Shown in pieces: positions 39,701 to 53,488 of a DNA stretch of 64,000 nt; position 1 is the first letter of the stretch; each line of letters begins with the position of its first letter. The stretch is taken from the NCBI GenBank assembly GCA_025267735.1, contig CM046295.1, forward strand, positions 9,943,270 to 10,007,269, written 5' to 3'. The notes beneath the pieces are model-generated. The model had not been told where the DNA came from. It did not search any database and worked only from the letters and a program-made list of their open reading frames with translations. Position numbers and translations under genes: made by a program. The stretch is from Mactra quadrangularis. Taxonomy: Eukaryota; Mollusca; Bivalvia; Venerida; Mactridae.

Positions 39701-40150
39701 GGTGATCTGGTGACCTGTCCATGACAGGTGACCAATGGCAGTGCTGGTTAGGCTGGCTGTGAGAGGTCAAGCACAAAATCGGTCTGCCATGTTCAGTAGA
39801 GTCATATACATGTATAGGCTACTGTACTTTATGTCTATATGAGAAATAGACCAGATTTTCAGGGGTAGACAATCCAGCCACAAAGTGGTGATCGGGTGAA
39901 CTGTTCACGACACGTGACCAAGGGCAGTGCTGGTTAGGCTGGCTGTGAGCGGTCAAGCGCGAAATCAGTCCGAAATGTTCAGTAGAGTGATATACATGTA
40001 TAGGATACTGTACTATATGTCTATATGAGAAACAGACCAGATTTTCAGGGGGAGACAATCCAACCACAAAGTGGTGATCGGGTGACCTGTCCATGACACG
40101 TGAACAATGCCAGTGCTGGTTAGGCTGGCTGTGAGCGGTCAAGCGCGAAA
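36799..40150 (-). repeat. 3.35-kb family A tandem duplication, copy 2
   Basis: The second copy of 33455-36798. At about 37927-37977 it differs from copy 1 and instead matches the variant seen three units later (TAGATTCATATAC with GTACTAAATGTC, as at ~34950 and ~38303). This is a short patch that looks like gene conversion from a neighbouring unit. After ~40150 the copies part company. Confidence 0.92.
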
Positions 40151-42034
40151 TCAGTCCGTAATGTTCAGTAGAGTGATATACATGTATGGGCTACTGTACT
40201 ATACGTCTATTTGAGAAATAGACCAGATTTTCAGGGGGAGACAATCCAACCACAAGGTGGTGATCGGGTGACCTGTCCATGACACATGACCAATAGCAGT
40301 GCTGGATAGGCTGGCGGTGAGCGGTCAAGTGTGAAATCGGGCAGCCATGTTCAGTAGAGTCATATACATGTATAGGCTACTGTACTATATGTCTGTATGA
40401 GAAATAGACCAGATTTTCAGGGGGAGACAATCAAGCTGCAAAGTGGTGATCTGGTGACCTGTCTATGACCAATGGCAGTGCTGGTTAGGCTGGCTGTGAG
40501 AGGTCAAGCACAAAATCGGTCTGCCATGTTCAGTAGAGTCATATACATGTATAGGCTACTGTACTTTATGTCTATATGAAAAATAGACCAGATTTTCAGG
40601 GGTAGACAATCCAGCCGCAAAGTGGTGATCGGGTGAACTGTACATGACACGTGACCATTGGCAGTGCTGGTTAGGCTGGCTGTGAGCGGTCAAGCGCGAA
40701 ATCAGTCCGACATGTTCAGTAGAGTGATATACATGTATAGGATACTGTACTATTTGTCTATATGAGAAATAGACCAGATTTTCAGAGGGAGACAATCCAA
40801 CCACAAGGTGGTGATCGGGTGACCTGTCCATGACACATGACCAATAGCAGTGCTGGATAGGCTGGCGGTGAGCGGTCAAGCGTGAAATCGGTCAGCCATG
40901 TTCAGTAGAGTCATATACATGTATAGGCTACTGTACTATATGTCTGTATGTGAAATAGACCAGATTTTCAGGGGGAGACAATCAAGCTGCAAAGTGGTGA
41001 TCTGGTGACCTGTCTATGACCAATGGCAGTGCTGGTTAGGCTGTTGAGAGCTGCAAGCGCAAAATCGGTCCTCCATGTTCAGTAGAGTCATATGCATGTA
41101 TAGGCTACTGTACTATATGTCTATATGAGAAATAGACCAGATTTTCAGGGGGAGACAATCCAGATGCAATGTGGTGATCGGGTAACCTGTCCAAGACATG
41201 TGACCAATGGCATTGATGGTTAGGCTGGCTGTGAGCGGTCAAGCGCGAAAACGATCCGCCATGTTCAGTAGAGGCATATACATGTATAGGCTACTCTACT
41301 ATATTTCTATATAAGAAATAGACCAGATTTTCAGGGGGATACAATCCAGCCGCAAAGTGGTGATCGGGTGAACTGTCCATGACACTTGACCAATGGCAGT
41401 GCTGGTTAGACTGGCTGTGAGTGGTCATGCGCGAAATCGGTCTGCCTGCCATGTTCAGCAGTGTCATATACATGTATAGGCTACTGTACTATATGTCAAT
41501 ATGAGAAATAGACCAGATTTTCAGGGGGAGACAATCCAGCCGCAGAGTGATGATCGGGTGACCTGTCCATGACACGTGACCAATGACAGTGCTGGTTAGA
41601 CTGGCTGTGAGTGGTCATGCACGAAATCGGTCTGCCTGCCATATTCAGTAGTGTCATATACATGTATAGGCTACTGTACTATATGTCAAAATGAGAAAAA
41701 GACCAGATTTTCAGGGAGAGATAATCCAGTGGCAGAGTGGTGATCGGGTGACCTGTCCATGACATGTGACCAATGGCAGTGCTGATTAGGCTGGCTGTGA
41801 GCAGTCAAGCGCGAAATCGGTCAGCCATGTTCAGTAGAGTCATATACATATATAGGCTACTGTACTATATGTCTATATGAGAAATAGACCAGATTTTCAG
41901 GGGGAGACAATCCAGCCGCAAAGTGATGATCAACTGACCTGTTCATGACATGTGACATAAGGCAGTGCTGGATAGGCTGACTGTGAATGGTCAAGCGCGA
42001 AATCATTCCGCCATGTTCAGTACAGTCATATATA

Positions 42035-43319
42035 CAGTCCATTCGCGTTCGCTCAAAACGCGTTCGCTCGTAATTACGGTTTCGCTCGAGATCGTATCTT
42101 GGTCCCGATCGAATTTACTCTAAAGTTCATTTAAAAAAGATGCGATAACTCAAAATGCGTTGACTCGTATTTTACGTTAACTCGAGCTGGATTTCGAGTC
42201 CCGTCAATGATAAAATCACTTGAAAATTACGCGCTGGCTCAAAGTATTGATTTTTGAAAATTTTCGCACCTTTCACGGCCAGGTATCATTATCCGATGAA
42301 TAGCCTTTTGTTTGACGTGTCACTCGCCATTGAAAACTTATCAAATTAAATCAAACTGTGATAATGTAGAAGCCAAGATCTGTTTAATCTTGTTTAATTT
42401 AAACGTGTCATTGGTCTTGACGTGTAAATAACTGAATTTTACATCTTACCTACCTGTACTGGTACAGCATATTAAATCGAACCTTATGACAGTACGTCGT
42501 ACGTCGAGAAATGTTAGTTAAATAAAGGCAAGATTGAACAAAATGTGTATTTTTTATATTTTAATTCCAGATAAAATTACACATTCTTCACAAATAATCG
42601 CGTACATATAAGTAAAGTTTTATTCACAACAAGGACGATAGCAAAAACAAAATGAGTTTCAAAGTGCATGTATATGTATTCTACATAAAACTAAGAAAGG
42701 TTAAAATTGAGGACATTGACATCATCAAGTTTAACAAAATGAACAATTTTATGTTATGTTAAATGCACTTAACAAGAACACATTTAAAATTAGGAAAAAT
42801 AACACCATTGAATTATTACATGTCTTTTATTCAAACTCAAATCTACATCAACATCTAATATTGTGACAGCGTGAGACGACGCCATTCGGAACAACCTCGG
42901 CGATCATCTACGAAGATATACCTCGGAAATCAGACGTAGAAGGATTACAACCAAGTTATAAGGTCCGGCGATAGTCACTTTTATGTCAACATTTTATAAT
43001 AACATTGTTTCACGCTTTATCTCATCGTTTCATTCGTACAATATCTCACGAGTCGTATTTCTGTGTAGTTCAGACTATATTACCGCAGAAACCAAAATTC
43101 CTAGATCGACTTTTTCACCTTATGTTATTCGAGGTTTATATGCGTAGAAGATCCCCGAGGTTGTTCCGAATGAGACGACGCCTTTAAAGTGAATATCACG
43201 ATGTGGAAAAATTACAAAAAAAAACAAGATGCCGGATCTGTTATACGTTAACTCGAGATCGCGTTCGCTCGAGCATTTTTTGAAGTCCCGTCCGATTTCG
43301 AGCGAACGCGAATGGACTG
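42035..43319. mobile_element. Tc1/mariner-like TIR element, 1285 bp, no transposase seen
   Basis: Ends are perfect 20-bp terminal inverted repeats: CAGTCCATTCGCG... at 42035-42054, and the reverse complement at 43300-43319. A TA duplication flanks it (42033-42034 and 43320-43321). Removing the element and one TA restores CAGTCATATATATGTATAGCC, exactly the sequence of the uninterrupted paralogous unit at ~47848. Subterminal TTCGCTCG/GAGCGAA motifs occur at both ends. Inside, ATTCGGAACAACCTCGG (42884-42900) is inverted at 43155-43171, with the direct 11-mer GAGACGACGCC on the outer side of each arm. I find no transposase frame; the longest frame is 60 codons at 43005-43187 and is unrecognised. 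The TA target and CAGT terminus fit the Tc1/mariner group; the family is unknown. Confidence 0.88.
42884..43171. repeat. internal inverted repeat in the 1285-bp element
   Basis: Arms of 17 bp, ATTCGGAACAACCTCGG at 42884-42900 and the reverse complement at 43155-43171, are separated by ~254 bp. Each arm is flanked on its outer side by GAGACGACGCC, in direct orientation (42873-42883 and 43172-43182). The pattern resembles a smaller element nested in the larger one, with an 11-bp direct repeat as candidate target duplication. Confidence 0.6.
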
Positions 43320-43321
43320 TA

Positions 43322-43707
43322 TGTATAGCCTACTGTATTATATGTCTATATGAGAAATAGACCAGATTTTCAGGGGTAGACAATCCAGCCGCAAAAAGGT
43401 GATTGGATCACCTGTCCATGACACATGACCAATGGCAGTGCTGGTAAGGATGGCTGTGAGCAGTCAAGTGTGAAAATGGTCCGCCATGTTCAGTAGAGTC
43501 ATATGCATGTAAAGGCTACTGTATTATACGCTATATGAGAAATAGACCAGATTTTCAGGGGGAGACAATCCAGCCGCAAAGTGGTGATTGGGTAAGCTGT
43601 CCATGACACGTGACCAATGGCAGTGCTGGTTAGGCTGGCTGTGAGCGGTCAAGCGCAAAATTGGTCCGCCATATTCAGAACAGTAATATACATGTATAGC
43701 CTACTTT
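43322..43707 (-). repeat. 186-bp satellite family A, two units between insertions
   Basis: About two minus-oriented units between the Tc1/mariner-like and hAT-like insertions. Variants (GGATCACCTGTCC, GTAAGGATGGCTG, ATTATACGCTATATG) match the uninterrupted tracts at ~45890, ~47935 and ~48860. Confidence 0.9.
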
Positions 43708-45067
43708 CAGGGATGGGTCGAGTACTGGATTCCAGTACTCGAGTAGTACTTGAGTATTTCAATTTTTGTACTCGTACTTATGAGTAATGAGTACTGGTTT
43801 TTCTTCAGTACTTGAGTAGTACTTAAGTAGTACTTAAGTACTCATGAGTATTTTTGAGTACCAGATTGTTTTGCATGAGCATATAAAAGATTTTTAGTAG
43901 AAATAAAAGAGACGAATTTTATTTATCTATTCAATTAAACATCAAATCAAGCTTCAAATTCAATTTTAAACAAGACAGTCAAAATGTTGCTGCAAATATT
44001 CTATGCAACAATGTTTAATTTTGGTCAGTTTTATTGCCGTCTAAGGGCTATATTCTCATTCTAAAATTGAATCTTTTTCCCACATTTCAGTTTCAGGACA
44101 ACAACTTATCAAATTAGTAAAAACAATTGTAAGAAAAAGGTCAAATCATGAACTAAGATTAATATATGTCTTATAAACTTGATATATGAAAACTGAATGC
44201 ATAATCACACTATATAAAATCATGCGAATGAATTTTATTTTATTCTGTGTTATTTTATATATTTATAGAGGAGGGTTTTTACTTACTTAGATTTTATGAT
44301 TTATCTTTTGTATAATGCCATTGAATATGTAATATAGAAATAGGCGTTTAATCAAATGAACAAGTTTAAGATTAAGTTTAAATCCAAATTAAACTTAAAC
44401 AAAAGATTTTTGAAAAAAAGACAGCTGATAGTATGTTTCAGCTTGAAATAATTGAGTTATCTTTTTTTAGTTAACTAACTAACTTAATGAAAAACAAAAC
44501 TAAAATCTTTGTTGAATTAGCTATTGTTACAAATTCTTATGACATTTCATCTCAATTTATATCAAAACATTGTGCAGGGTTTTTTCACCACAAAAGTGAC
44601 TGTTTCAGAGAATGTAATGTCTCGTCATTCACTTAAAAAATTCTTATGACTGATGCATATAACTAGCTGATGATTTTAATAATTTATAAGCTATATGAGG
44701 AACAAACTGTGACAAACATTGTTTTCACAATTTATGAAGAGGTATAAACTGCAAAAAGGTGTCAGACATCCCATTGATATGCATAACAATAGCTACCTAT
44801 AAAACTTGTTATCAGATAACCAATTACTATGCATTATCATTTCTAAAGTAGTTTTAAAGAAAAATCAATCAAGAATGTAACTTGATAGAAATAAGATGGC
44901 CAGTACTCAGAAATACTCACGAGTATCGAGTACTGCTAGTTCAGTACTTGAGTAAGTACGAGTACGAGTACAATTTATTTTCCTGAGTACTGAGTACAGG
45001 CGAGTACTGGAAAAAGTGGTACTTGTACTCATAATACTCGAGTACAAGTACGAGTACCCCATCCCTG
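43708..45067. mobile_element. hAT-like TIR element, 1360 bp, non-autonomous
   Basis: Ends are CAGGGATGGG (43708-43717) and CCCATCCCTG (45058-45067), flanked by a perfect 8-bp target duplication CCTACTTT (43700-43707 and 45068-45075). The empty site, CCTACTTTACTATATG with one copy of the 8-mer, is present at ~48233. Eight-base duplications with CAGGG termini are typical of hAT elements. Both subterminal zones (about 200 bp each) are dense in GAGTACT/AGTACTC, so the ends can pair extensively. The interior is AT-rich with no usable open frame, so the element depends on a transposase from elsewhere. Confidence 0.9.
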
Positions 45068-48000
45068 CCTACTTTACTATATGTCTATATGAGAAATAGA
45101 CCAGATATTCAGGGGGAGACAATCCAGTCGCAAAGTGGTGATCGGGTGACCTGTCAATGACATGTCACCAATGGCAGTGCTGGATAGGGTGGCTGTGAGT
45201 GGTTATGCGCGAAATCGGTCCGCCTGCCATGTTCAATAGAGTCATATACATGTAAAGGCTACTGTACTATATGTCTATATGAGAAATAGACCGGTTTTCA
45301 GGGGGAGACAATCCAGCGGCAGAGTGGTGATCGGGTGACCTGTCCATGACACGTGACCAATGGCAGTGCTGGTTAGACTGGCTGTGAGTGGTCAAGCGGC
45401 AAATCGGTCTGCCTGCCATGTTCAGTAGTGTCATATACATGTATAGGCTACTGTACTATATGTCAATATGAGAAATAGACCAGATTTTCAGGGAGAGACA
45501 ATCCAGCGGCAGAGTGGTGATCGGGTGACCTGTCCATGACACGTGACCAATGGCAGTGCTGATTAGGCTGGCTGTGAGTGGTCAAGCGCGAAATCGGTCA
45601 GCCATGTTCAGTAGAGTCATATACATATATAGGCTACTGTACTATATGTCTATATGAGAAATAGACCAGATTTTCAGGGGGAGACAATCCAGCCGCAAAG
45701 TGATGATCAACTGACCTGTTCATGACATGTGACATATGGCAGTGCTGGTTAGGCTGACTGTAAATGGTCAAGCGCGAAATCAGTCCGCCATGTTCAGTAC
45801 AGTCTTATACATATATAGCCTACTGTATTATATGTCTATATGAGAAATAGACCAGATTTTTAGGGGTAGACAATCCAGCCGCAAAGTGGTGATCGGATCA
45901 CCTGTCCATGACACATGACCAATGGCAGTGCTGGTAAGGATGGCTGTGAGCAGTCAAGTGTGAAAATGGTCTGCCATGTTCAGTAGAGTCATATGCATGT
46001 AAAGGCTACTGTATTATACGCTATATGAGAAATAGACCAGATTTTCAGAGGGAGACAATCCAGCCGCAAAGTGGTGATTGGGTAACCTGTCCATGACACG
46101 TGACCAATGGCAGTGCTGGTTAGGCTGGCTGTGAGCGGTCAAGCGCAAAATCGGTCCGCCATATTCAGAACAGTAATATACATGTATAGCCTAATTTACT
46201 ATATGTCTATATGAGAAATAGACCAGATTTTCAGGGGGAGACAATCCAGCCGCAAAGTGGTGATCGGGTGACCTGTCAATGACATGTCACCAATGGCAGT
46301 GCTGGTTAAGCTGGCTGTGAGTGGTTATGCGCGAAATCGGTCCGCCTGCCATGTTCAGTAGTGTCATATACATGTATAGGCTACTGTACTATATGTCTAT
46401 TTGAGAAATAGACCAGATTTTCAGGGGGAGACAATACAGCGGCAAAGTGGTGATCATGTGATCTGTCCATGACACGTGACCAATGCCAGTGCTGGTTAGG
46501 CTGGCTGTGAGCGGTCAAGTGCAAAATCAGTCCGACATGTTCAGTAGAGTGATATACATGTATAGGATACTGTACTATATGTCTATATGAGAAATAGACC
46601 AGATTTTCAGGGGGAGACAATCCAACCACAAAGTGGTGATCAGGTGACCTGTTCATGACACGAGAACAATGCCAGTGCTGGTTAGGCTGGCTGTGAGCGG
46701 TCAAGCGCGAAATCAGTCCGACATGTTCAGTAGTGTCATATACATGTATAGGCTACTGTACTATACGTCAATATGAGAAATAGACCAGATTTTCAGGGGG
46801 AGACAATCCAACAACAAGGGAGTGATCCGGTGACCTGTCCATAACACATGACCAATAGCAGTGCTGGATAGGCTGACGGTGAGCGGTCAAGCGTGAAATC
46901 GGTCAGCCAATTTCAGTAGTGTCATATACATGTATAGGCTACTGTACTATATGTCTGTATGAGAAATAGACCAGATTTTCAGGGGGAGACAATCAAGCTG
47001 CAAAGTGGTGATCTGGTGACCTGTCTATGACCAATGGCAGTGCTGGTTAGGCTGCTGTGAGCTTCAAGCGCAAAATCGGTCCGCAATGTTCAGTAGAGTC
47101 ATATGCATGTATAGGCTACTGTACTATATGTCTATATGAGAAATAGACCAGATTTTCAGGGGGAGACAATCCAGCTGCAATGTGGTGATCGGGTAACCTG
47201 TCCACGACACGTGACCAATAGCATTGATGGTTTGGCTGGCTGTGAGCGGTCAAGCGCGAAAACGATCCGCCATGTTCAGTAGAGGCATATACATGTATAG
47301 GCTACTGTACTATATGTCTATATATGAAATAGACCAGATTTTCAGGGGGACACAATCCAGCCGCAAAGTGGTGATCGGGTGACCTGTCCATGACACGTGA
47401 CCAATGGCAGTGCTGGTTAGACTGGCTGTGAGTGGTCATGCGTGAAATCGGTCTGCCTGCCGTGTTCAGTAGTGTCATATACATGTATAGGCTACTGTAC
47501 TATATGTCAATATGAGAAATAGACCAGATTTTCAGGGGGAGACAATCCAGCCGCAGAGTGGTGATCGGGTGACCTGTCCATGACACGTGACCAATGGCAG
47601 TGCTGATTAGGCTGGCTGTGAGCGGTCAAGCGCGAAATCGGTCAGCCATGTTCAGCAGAGTCATATACATATATAGGCTACTGTACTATATGTCTATATG
47701 AGAAATAGACCAGATTTTCAGGGGGAGACAATCCAGCCGCAAAGTGATGATCAACTGACCTGTTCATGACATGTGACATAAGGCAGTGCTGGATAGGCTG
47801 ACTGTGAATGGTCAAGCGCGAAATCAGTCCGCCATGTTCAGTACAGTCATATATATGTATAGCCTACTGTATTATATGTCTATATAAGAAATAGACCAGA
47901 TTTTCAGGGGTAGACAATCCAGCCGCAAAGTGGTGATTGGATCACCTGTCCATGACACATGACCAATGGCAGTGCTGGTAAGGATGGCTGTGAGCAGTCA

Positions 48001-51000
48001 AGTGTGAAAATGGTCTGCCATGTTCAGTAGAGTCATATGCATGTAAAGGCTACTGTATTATACGCTATATGAGAAATAGACCAGATTTTCAGGGGGAGAC
48101 TATCCAGCCGCAAAGTGGTGATTAGGTAAGCTGTCCATGACACGTGACCAATGGCAGTGCTGGTTAGGCTGGCTGTGAGCGGTCAAGCGCAAAATTGGTC
48201 CGCCATATTCAGAACAGTAATATACATGTATAGCCTACTTTACTATATGTCTATATGAGAAATAGACCAGATTTTCATGGGGAGACAATCCAGCCGCAAA
48301 GTGGTGATCGGGTGACCTGTCAATGACACGTCACCAATGGCAGTGCTGGTTAGGGTGGCTGTGAGTGGTTATGCGCGAAATCGGTCCGCCTGCCATGTTC
48401 AGTAGTGTCATATACATGTATAGGCTACTGTACTATATGTCAATATGAGAAATAGACCAGATTTTCAGGGAGAGACAATCCAGCGGCAGAGTGGTGATCG
48501 GGTGACATGTCCATGACACGTGACCAATGGCAGTGCTGATTAGGCTGGCTGTGAGCGGTCAAGCGCGAAATTGGTCAGCCAAGTTAAGTAGAGTCATATA
48601 CATATATAGGCTACTGTACTATATGTCTATATGAGAAATAGACCAGATTTTCAGGGGGAGACAATCCAGCCGCAAAGTGATGATCAACTGACCTGTTCAT
48701 GACATGTGACATATGGCAGTGCTGGTTAGGCAGACTGTGAATGGTCAAGCGCGAAATCAGTCCGCCATGTTCAGTACAGTCTTATACATATATAGCCTAC
48801 TGTATTATATGTCTATATGAGAAATAGACCAGATTTTTAGGGGTAGACAATCCAGCAGCAAACTGGTGATCGGATCACCTGTCCATGACACATGACCAAT
48901 GGCAGTGCTGGTAAGGATGGCTGTGAGCAGTCAAGTGTGAAAATGGTCCGCCATGTTCAGTAGAGTCATATGCATGAAAAGGCTACTGTATTATACACTA
49001 TATGAGAAATAGACCAGATTTTCAGGGGGAGACAATCCAGCCTCAAAGTGGTGATTGGGTAACCTGTCCATGACACGTGACCAATGGCAGTGCTGGTTAG
49101 GCTGGCTGTGAGCTGTCAAGCGCAAAATCGGTCCGCCATATTCAGAACAGTAATATACATGTATAGCCTACTTTACTATATGCCTATATGAGAAATAGAC
49201 CAGATTTTCAGGGGGAGACAATCCAGCCGCAAAGTGGTGATCGGGTGACCTGTCAATGACATCTCACCAATGGCAGTGCTGGTTACGGTGGCTGTGAGTG
49301 GTTATGCGCGAAATCGGTCCGCCTGCCATGTTCAGTAGTGTCATATACATGTATAGGCTACTGTACTATATGTCTATATGAGAAATAGACCAGATTTTCA
49401 GGGGGAGACAATACAGCCGCAAAGTGGTGATCATGTGATCTGTCCATGACACGTGACCAATGGCAGTGCTGGTTAGGCTGGCTGTAAGCGGTCAAGTGCA
49501 AAATAGGTCCGCCATGTTCAGTAGAGTCATATACATGTATAGGCTACTGTACTATATGTCTTTATGAGAAATAGACCAGATTTTTAGATGTAGACAATCC
49601 AGCCGCAAAGTGGTGATCAGGTGACCTATCCTTGATAGGTGACCAATGGCAGTGCTGGTTAGGCTGGCTGTGAGCGATCAAGTGCGAAATCAGTCTGCCA
49701 TGTTCAGTACAGTCATATACATGCATAGGCTACTGTACTATATGTCTATATGAGAAATAGAACAGATTTTCAGGGGGAGAAAATCCAGCCGCAAAAAGGT
49801 GATCGGGTGACCTGTCCATGACACGTGACCAATGGCAGTGCTGGTTAGGCTGGCTGTGAGTGGTCATGCCCGAAATCGGTAAGCCTGCCATGTTCAGTAG
49901 AGTCATATACATGTATAGGCTACTGTACTATATGTCTATATGAGAAATAGACCAGATTTTCAGGGGAAGACAATCCAGCCACAAAGTGGTGATCGGGTGA
50001 CCTGTCCATGACACGTGACCACTGGCAGTGGTGGATAGGCTGGCTGTGAGCGGTCAAGTGCGAAATTGGTCCGCCATGTTCAGTAGAGTCATATAAATGT
50101 ATAGGCTACTGTAGTATACATGTATGTCTATATGAGAACCAGACCAGATTTTCAGGGGACGACAATCCAGCCGCAAAGTGGTGATCAACTGCAAATAGGT
50201 GATCTGGTGACCTGTCCATGACACATGACCTACGGCAGTGCTGGTTAGGCTGGCTGTCAGCGGTCAAACGTGAAATCAGTATGCCATATTCAGTACAGTC
50301 ATATGCATGAATACCCTACTGTATTATATGTCTATATGAGAAATAGACCAGATTTTCAGGGGGAGACAATCCTGCCACAAAGTGGTGATTGGGTGACCTG
50401 TCCATGACAGGTGACCAATGGCAGTGGTGGATAGGCTGGCTGTGAGCGGTCAAGCGCGAAATCAGTCAGCAATGATCAGTACAGTCATATACATGTATAG
50501 CCTAATGTACTATATGTCTATATGAGAAATAGACCAGATTTTCAGGGGGAGACAATCCAGCCGCGAAGTGGTGATCGGGTGACCTGTCCATGACACATGA
50601 CCAATGGCAGTGCTGGTTAGGCTGGCTGTGAGCGGTCAAGCGCGAAATTGGTCAGCCATTTTCAGTAGAGTCATATATATGTATAGGCTACTGTACTATA
50701 TGTCTGTATGAGAAATAGACCAGATTTTCAGGGGGAGACAATCAAGCTGCAAAGTGGTGATCTGGTGACCTGTCAATGACATGTGACCAATGGAGGAGCT
50801 GGTTAGGCTGGGTGTGAGAGGTCAAGGGCAAAATCGGTCCGCCATGTTTAGTACAGTCATATACATGTATAGCCTACTGTACTATATGTCTATATGAGAA
50901 ATAGACCAGATTTTCAGGGGGAGACAATCCAGCCGCAAAGTGGTGATCAACTGACCTGTCCATGACACGTGACCAATGGCAGTGCTGGTTAGGCTGGCCG

Positions 51001-53488
51001 TGAACGGTCAAGCGCGAAATCGATCCCCCATGTTCAGTAGAGTCATATACATGTATAGGCTACTGTACTATATGTCTATATGAGAAATAGAACAGATTTT
51101 CAGGCAGAGACAATCCAGCGGCAGAGTGGTGATCGGGTGACCTGTCCATGACACGTGACCAATGGCAGTGCTGGTATGGCTGCCTGTGAGCAGTCAAGCT
51201 TGAAATTGGTTTGCAATGTTCAGTAGAGTCATATACATGCACATGTATAGGCTACTGTACTATATGTCTATATGAGAAATAGACCAGATTTTCAGGGGGA
51301 GACAATCCAGCCACAAAGTGGTGATCGGGTGACCTGTCCATGACACGTGACCAATGGCAGTGCTGGTTAAGCTGGCTGTGAGCGGTGAAGCGCCATATCG
51401 GTTCGCCATGTTCAGTACAGTCACATAAATGTATAGGCTACTGTACTATATGTCTATATGAGAAATAGACCAGATTTTCAGGGGGAGACAATCCGGCCAC
51501 AAAGAGGTGATCGGGTGACCTGCCCATGACACATGACCAATGGCAGTGCTGGTTAGGCTGGCTGGGAGCGGTCAAGCGCGAAATCGGTGCATCATGTTCA
51601 GTACAGTCATATACATGTATAGCCTTCTGTATTATACATGTATATCTATATGAGAAATAGACCAGATTTTCAGGGGGAGACAATCCAGCCGCAAAGTGGT
51701 GATCGGGTGACCTGTCCATGACACGTGACCAATGGCAGTGGTGGTTAGGCTGGCTGTGAGCAGTCAAGCGGCAAATCAGTCCGCCATGTTCAGTACAGTC
51801 ATATACATGTATAGGCTACTGTACTATATGTCAATATGAGAAATAGACCAGATTTTCAGAGGGAGACAATCCAGCCGCAAAGTGGTGATCGGGTGACCTG
51901 TTCATGACACGTGACCAATGGCAGTGCTGGTTAGGCTGGCTGTGAGCAGTCAAGTGGCAAATCGGTCCGTCATGTTCAGTAGAGTCATATACATGTATAG
52001 GCTACTGTACTATACATGTTTGTGTATACAAGAAATAGACCAGATTTTCAGGGGGAGACAATCCAGCCGCAAAGTGGTGATCGGTTGACCTGTCCATGAC
52101 ACATGACCAATGGCAGTGCTGGTTAGGCTGTCTGTGAGTGGTCAAGTGCGAAATCGGTCCCCCATGTTCAGAAGAGTCATATACATGTATAGGCTACTGT
52201 ACTGTATGTCTATATGAGAAATAGACCAGAATTTCAGGGGAGACAATCCAGCCACAAAGTGGTGATAGGGTGACCTGTCCATGACATGTGAACAATGGCA
52301 GAACTGGTTAGGCTGGCTGTGAGCGGTCAAGCGCGAAATCGGTCTGCCATGTTCAGTACAGTCATATACATGAATAGCCTACTGTACTATATGTCTATAT
52401 GAGAAATAGACCAGATTTTCAGGGGACCACAATCCAGCTGCAAAGTGGTGATCTGGTGACCTGTCCATGACACATGACCAATGGCAGTGCTGGTTAGGCT
52501 GGCTGTGAGCAGTCAAGCGCAAAATCGGTCCGCCATGTTTAGTAGAGTAATATACATGTATAGGCTACTGTACTATATGTCTATATGAGAAATAGACCAG
52601 ATTTTCAGGGGGAGACAATCCAGCCGCAAAGTGGAGATTGGGTGACCTGTCCATGACACGTGACCAGTGGCAGTGTTGGTTAGACTGGCTGTGAGCGGTC
52701 AAGCGCAAAATCGGTCCGCCGTGTTCAGTAGAGTCATATACATATATCGCCTACTGTACTATATGTCTATATGAGAAATAGACCAGATTTTCATAGGGAG
52801 ACAATCCAGTCGCAAAGTGGTGATCAGGTGACCTTTCCCTGATAAGTGACCAATGGCAGTGCTGGTCAAGCTGGCTCTGATCGGTCAAGCACGAAATCGG
52901 TCCACCATATTCAGTAGAGTCATATACTTGTATAGGCTACTGTACTACATGTCTATATGAGAAATAGACCAGATTTTCAGGGGGTGACAATCCAGTCGCA
53001 AAGTGGTGATCTGGTGACCTGTCCATAACATTTGACCAATGGCAGTGCTGGTTAGGCTGGCTGTGAGCGGTCAAGCGTGAATTCGGTCCGCCATGTTCAG
53101 TAGAGTCATATACATGTATAGGCTACTGTACTATACATGTTTGTGTATATAAGAAATAGACCAGATTTTCAGGGGGAGACAATCCAGCCACAAATTAGAG
53201 ATCGGGTAACCTGTCCATGACAGGTGACCAATGGCTGTGCTGGTTAGGCTGGCTGTGAGCGGTCAAGTGCAAAATCGGTCCGCAATGTTCAGTAGAGTCA
53301 TATACATGTATAGGATACTGTACTATATGTCTATATGAGAAATGGACCAGATTTTCAGGAGGAGACAATCCAGCCGCAAAGTGGTGATCCGGTGACCTGT
53401 CCATGACACGTGACCAATGGCAGTGCTGGTTAGGCTGGCTGTGAGCAGACAAGCGGCAAATCAGTCCGCCATGTTCAGTAGAGTCATA
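45068..53488 (-). repeat. 186-bp satellite family A, block 5 (- orientation)
   Basis: About 45 minus-oriented units. A four-unit series recurs at 45600-46370, 47640-48410 and 48590-49340, and in interrupted form at 41820-45250. Its markers are CATATACATATATAGGC, GATGATCAACTGACCTG, GTAAGGATGGCTGTGAG, ATGCATGTAAAGGC, TATTCAGAACAGTAATATAC and GACCTGTCAATGAC. From ~50 kb the units become more mixed, with extra TACATGT insertions in the TATATGTC zone (~50113, ~51635, ~52014, ~53137). Confidence 0.92.

Larger units (their letters stand above)
29498..42034 (-). repeat. 186-bp satellite family A, block 4 (- orientation)
   Basis: About 67 family A units, all reverse-complemented relative to blocks 1-3, read on the plus strand as TGCTGGTTAGGCTGGCTGTGAG, CGCCATGTTCAG, CATATACATGTATAGG, CTATATGAGAAATAGACCAG and GGGGGAGACAATCCAGCCGC. 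The block contains a 750-bp tandem pair, a 3.35-kb tandem pair and occasional short units (for example a ~22-bp loss at ~31381). Open frames of 60-107 codons on the minus strand are one- or two-unit frames and are not interpreted as genes. Confidence 0.93.

Noticed and set aside
43005..43187. 60-codon frame in the 1285-bp TIR element as a transposase
   Set aside because: Far too short, with no DDE/D-like or DNA-binding motif visible, and it overlaps the internal inverted repeat.
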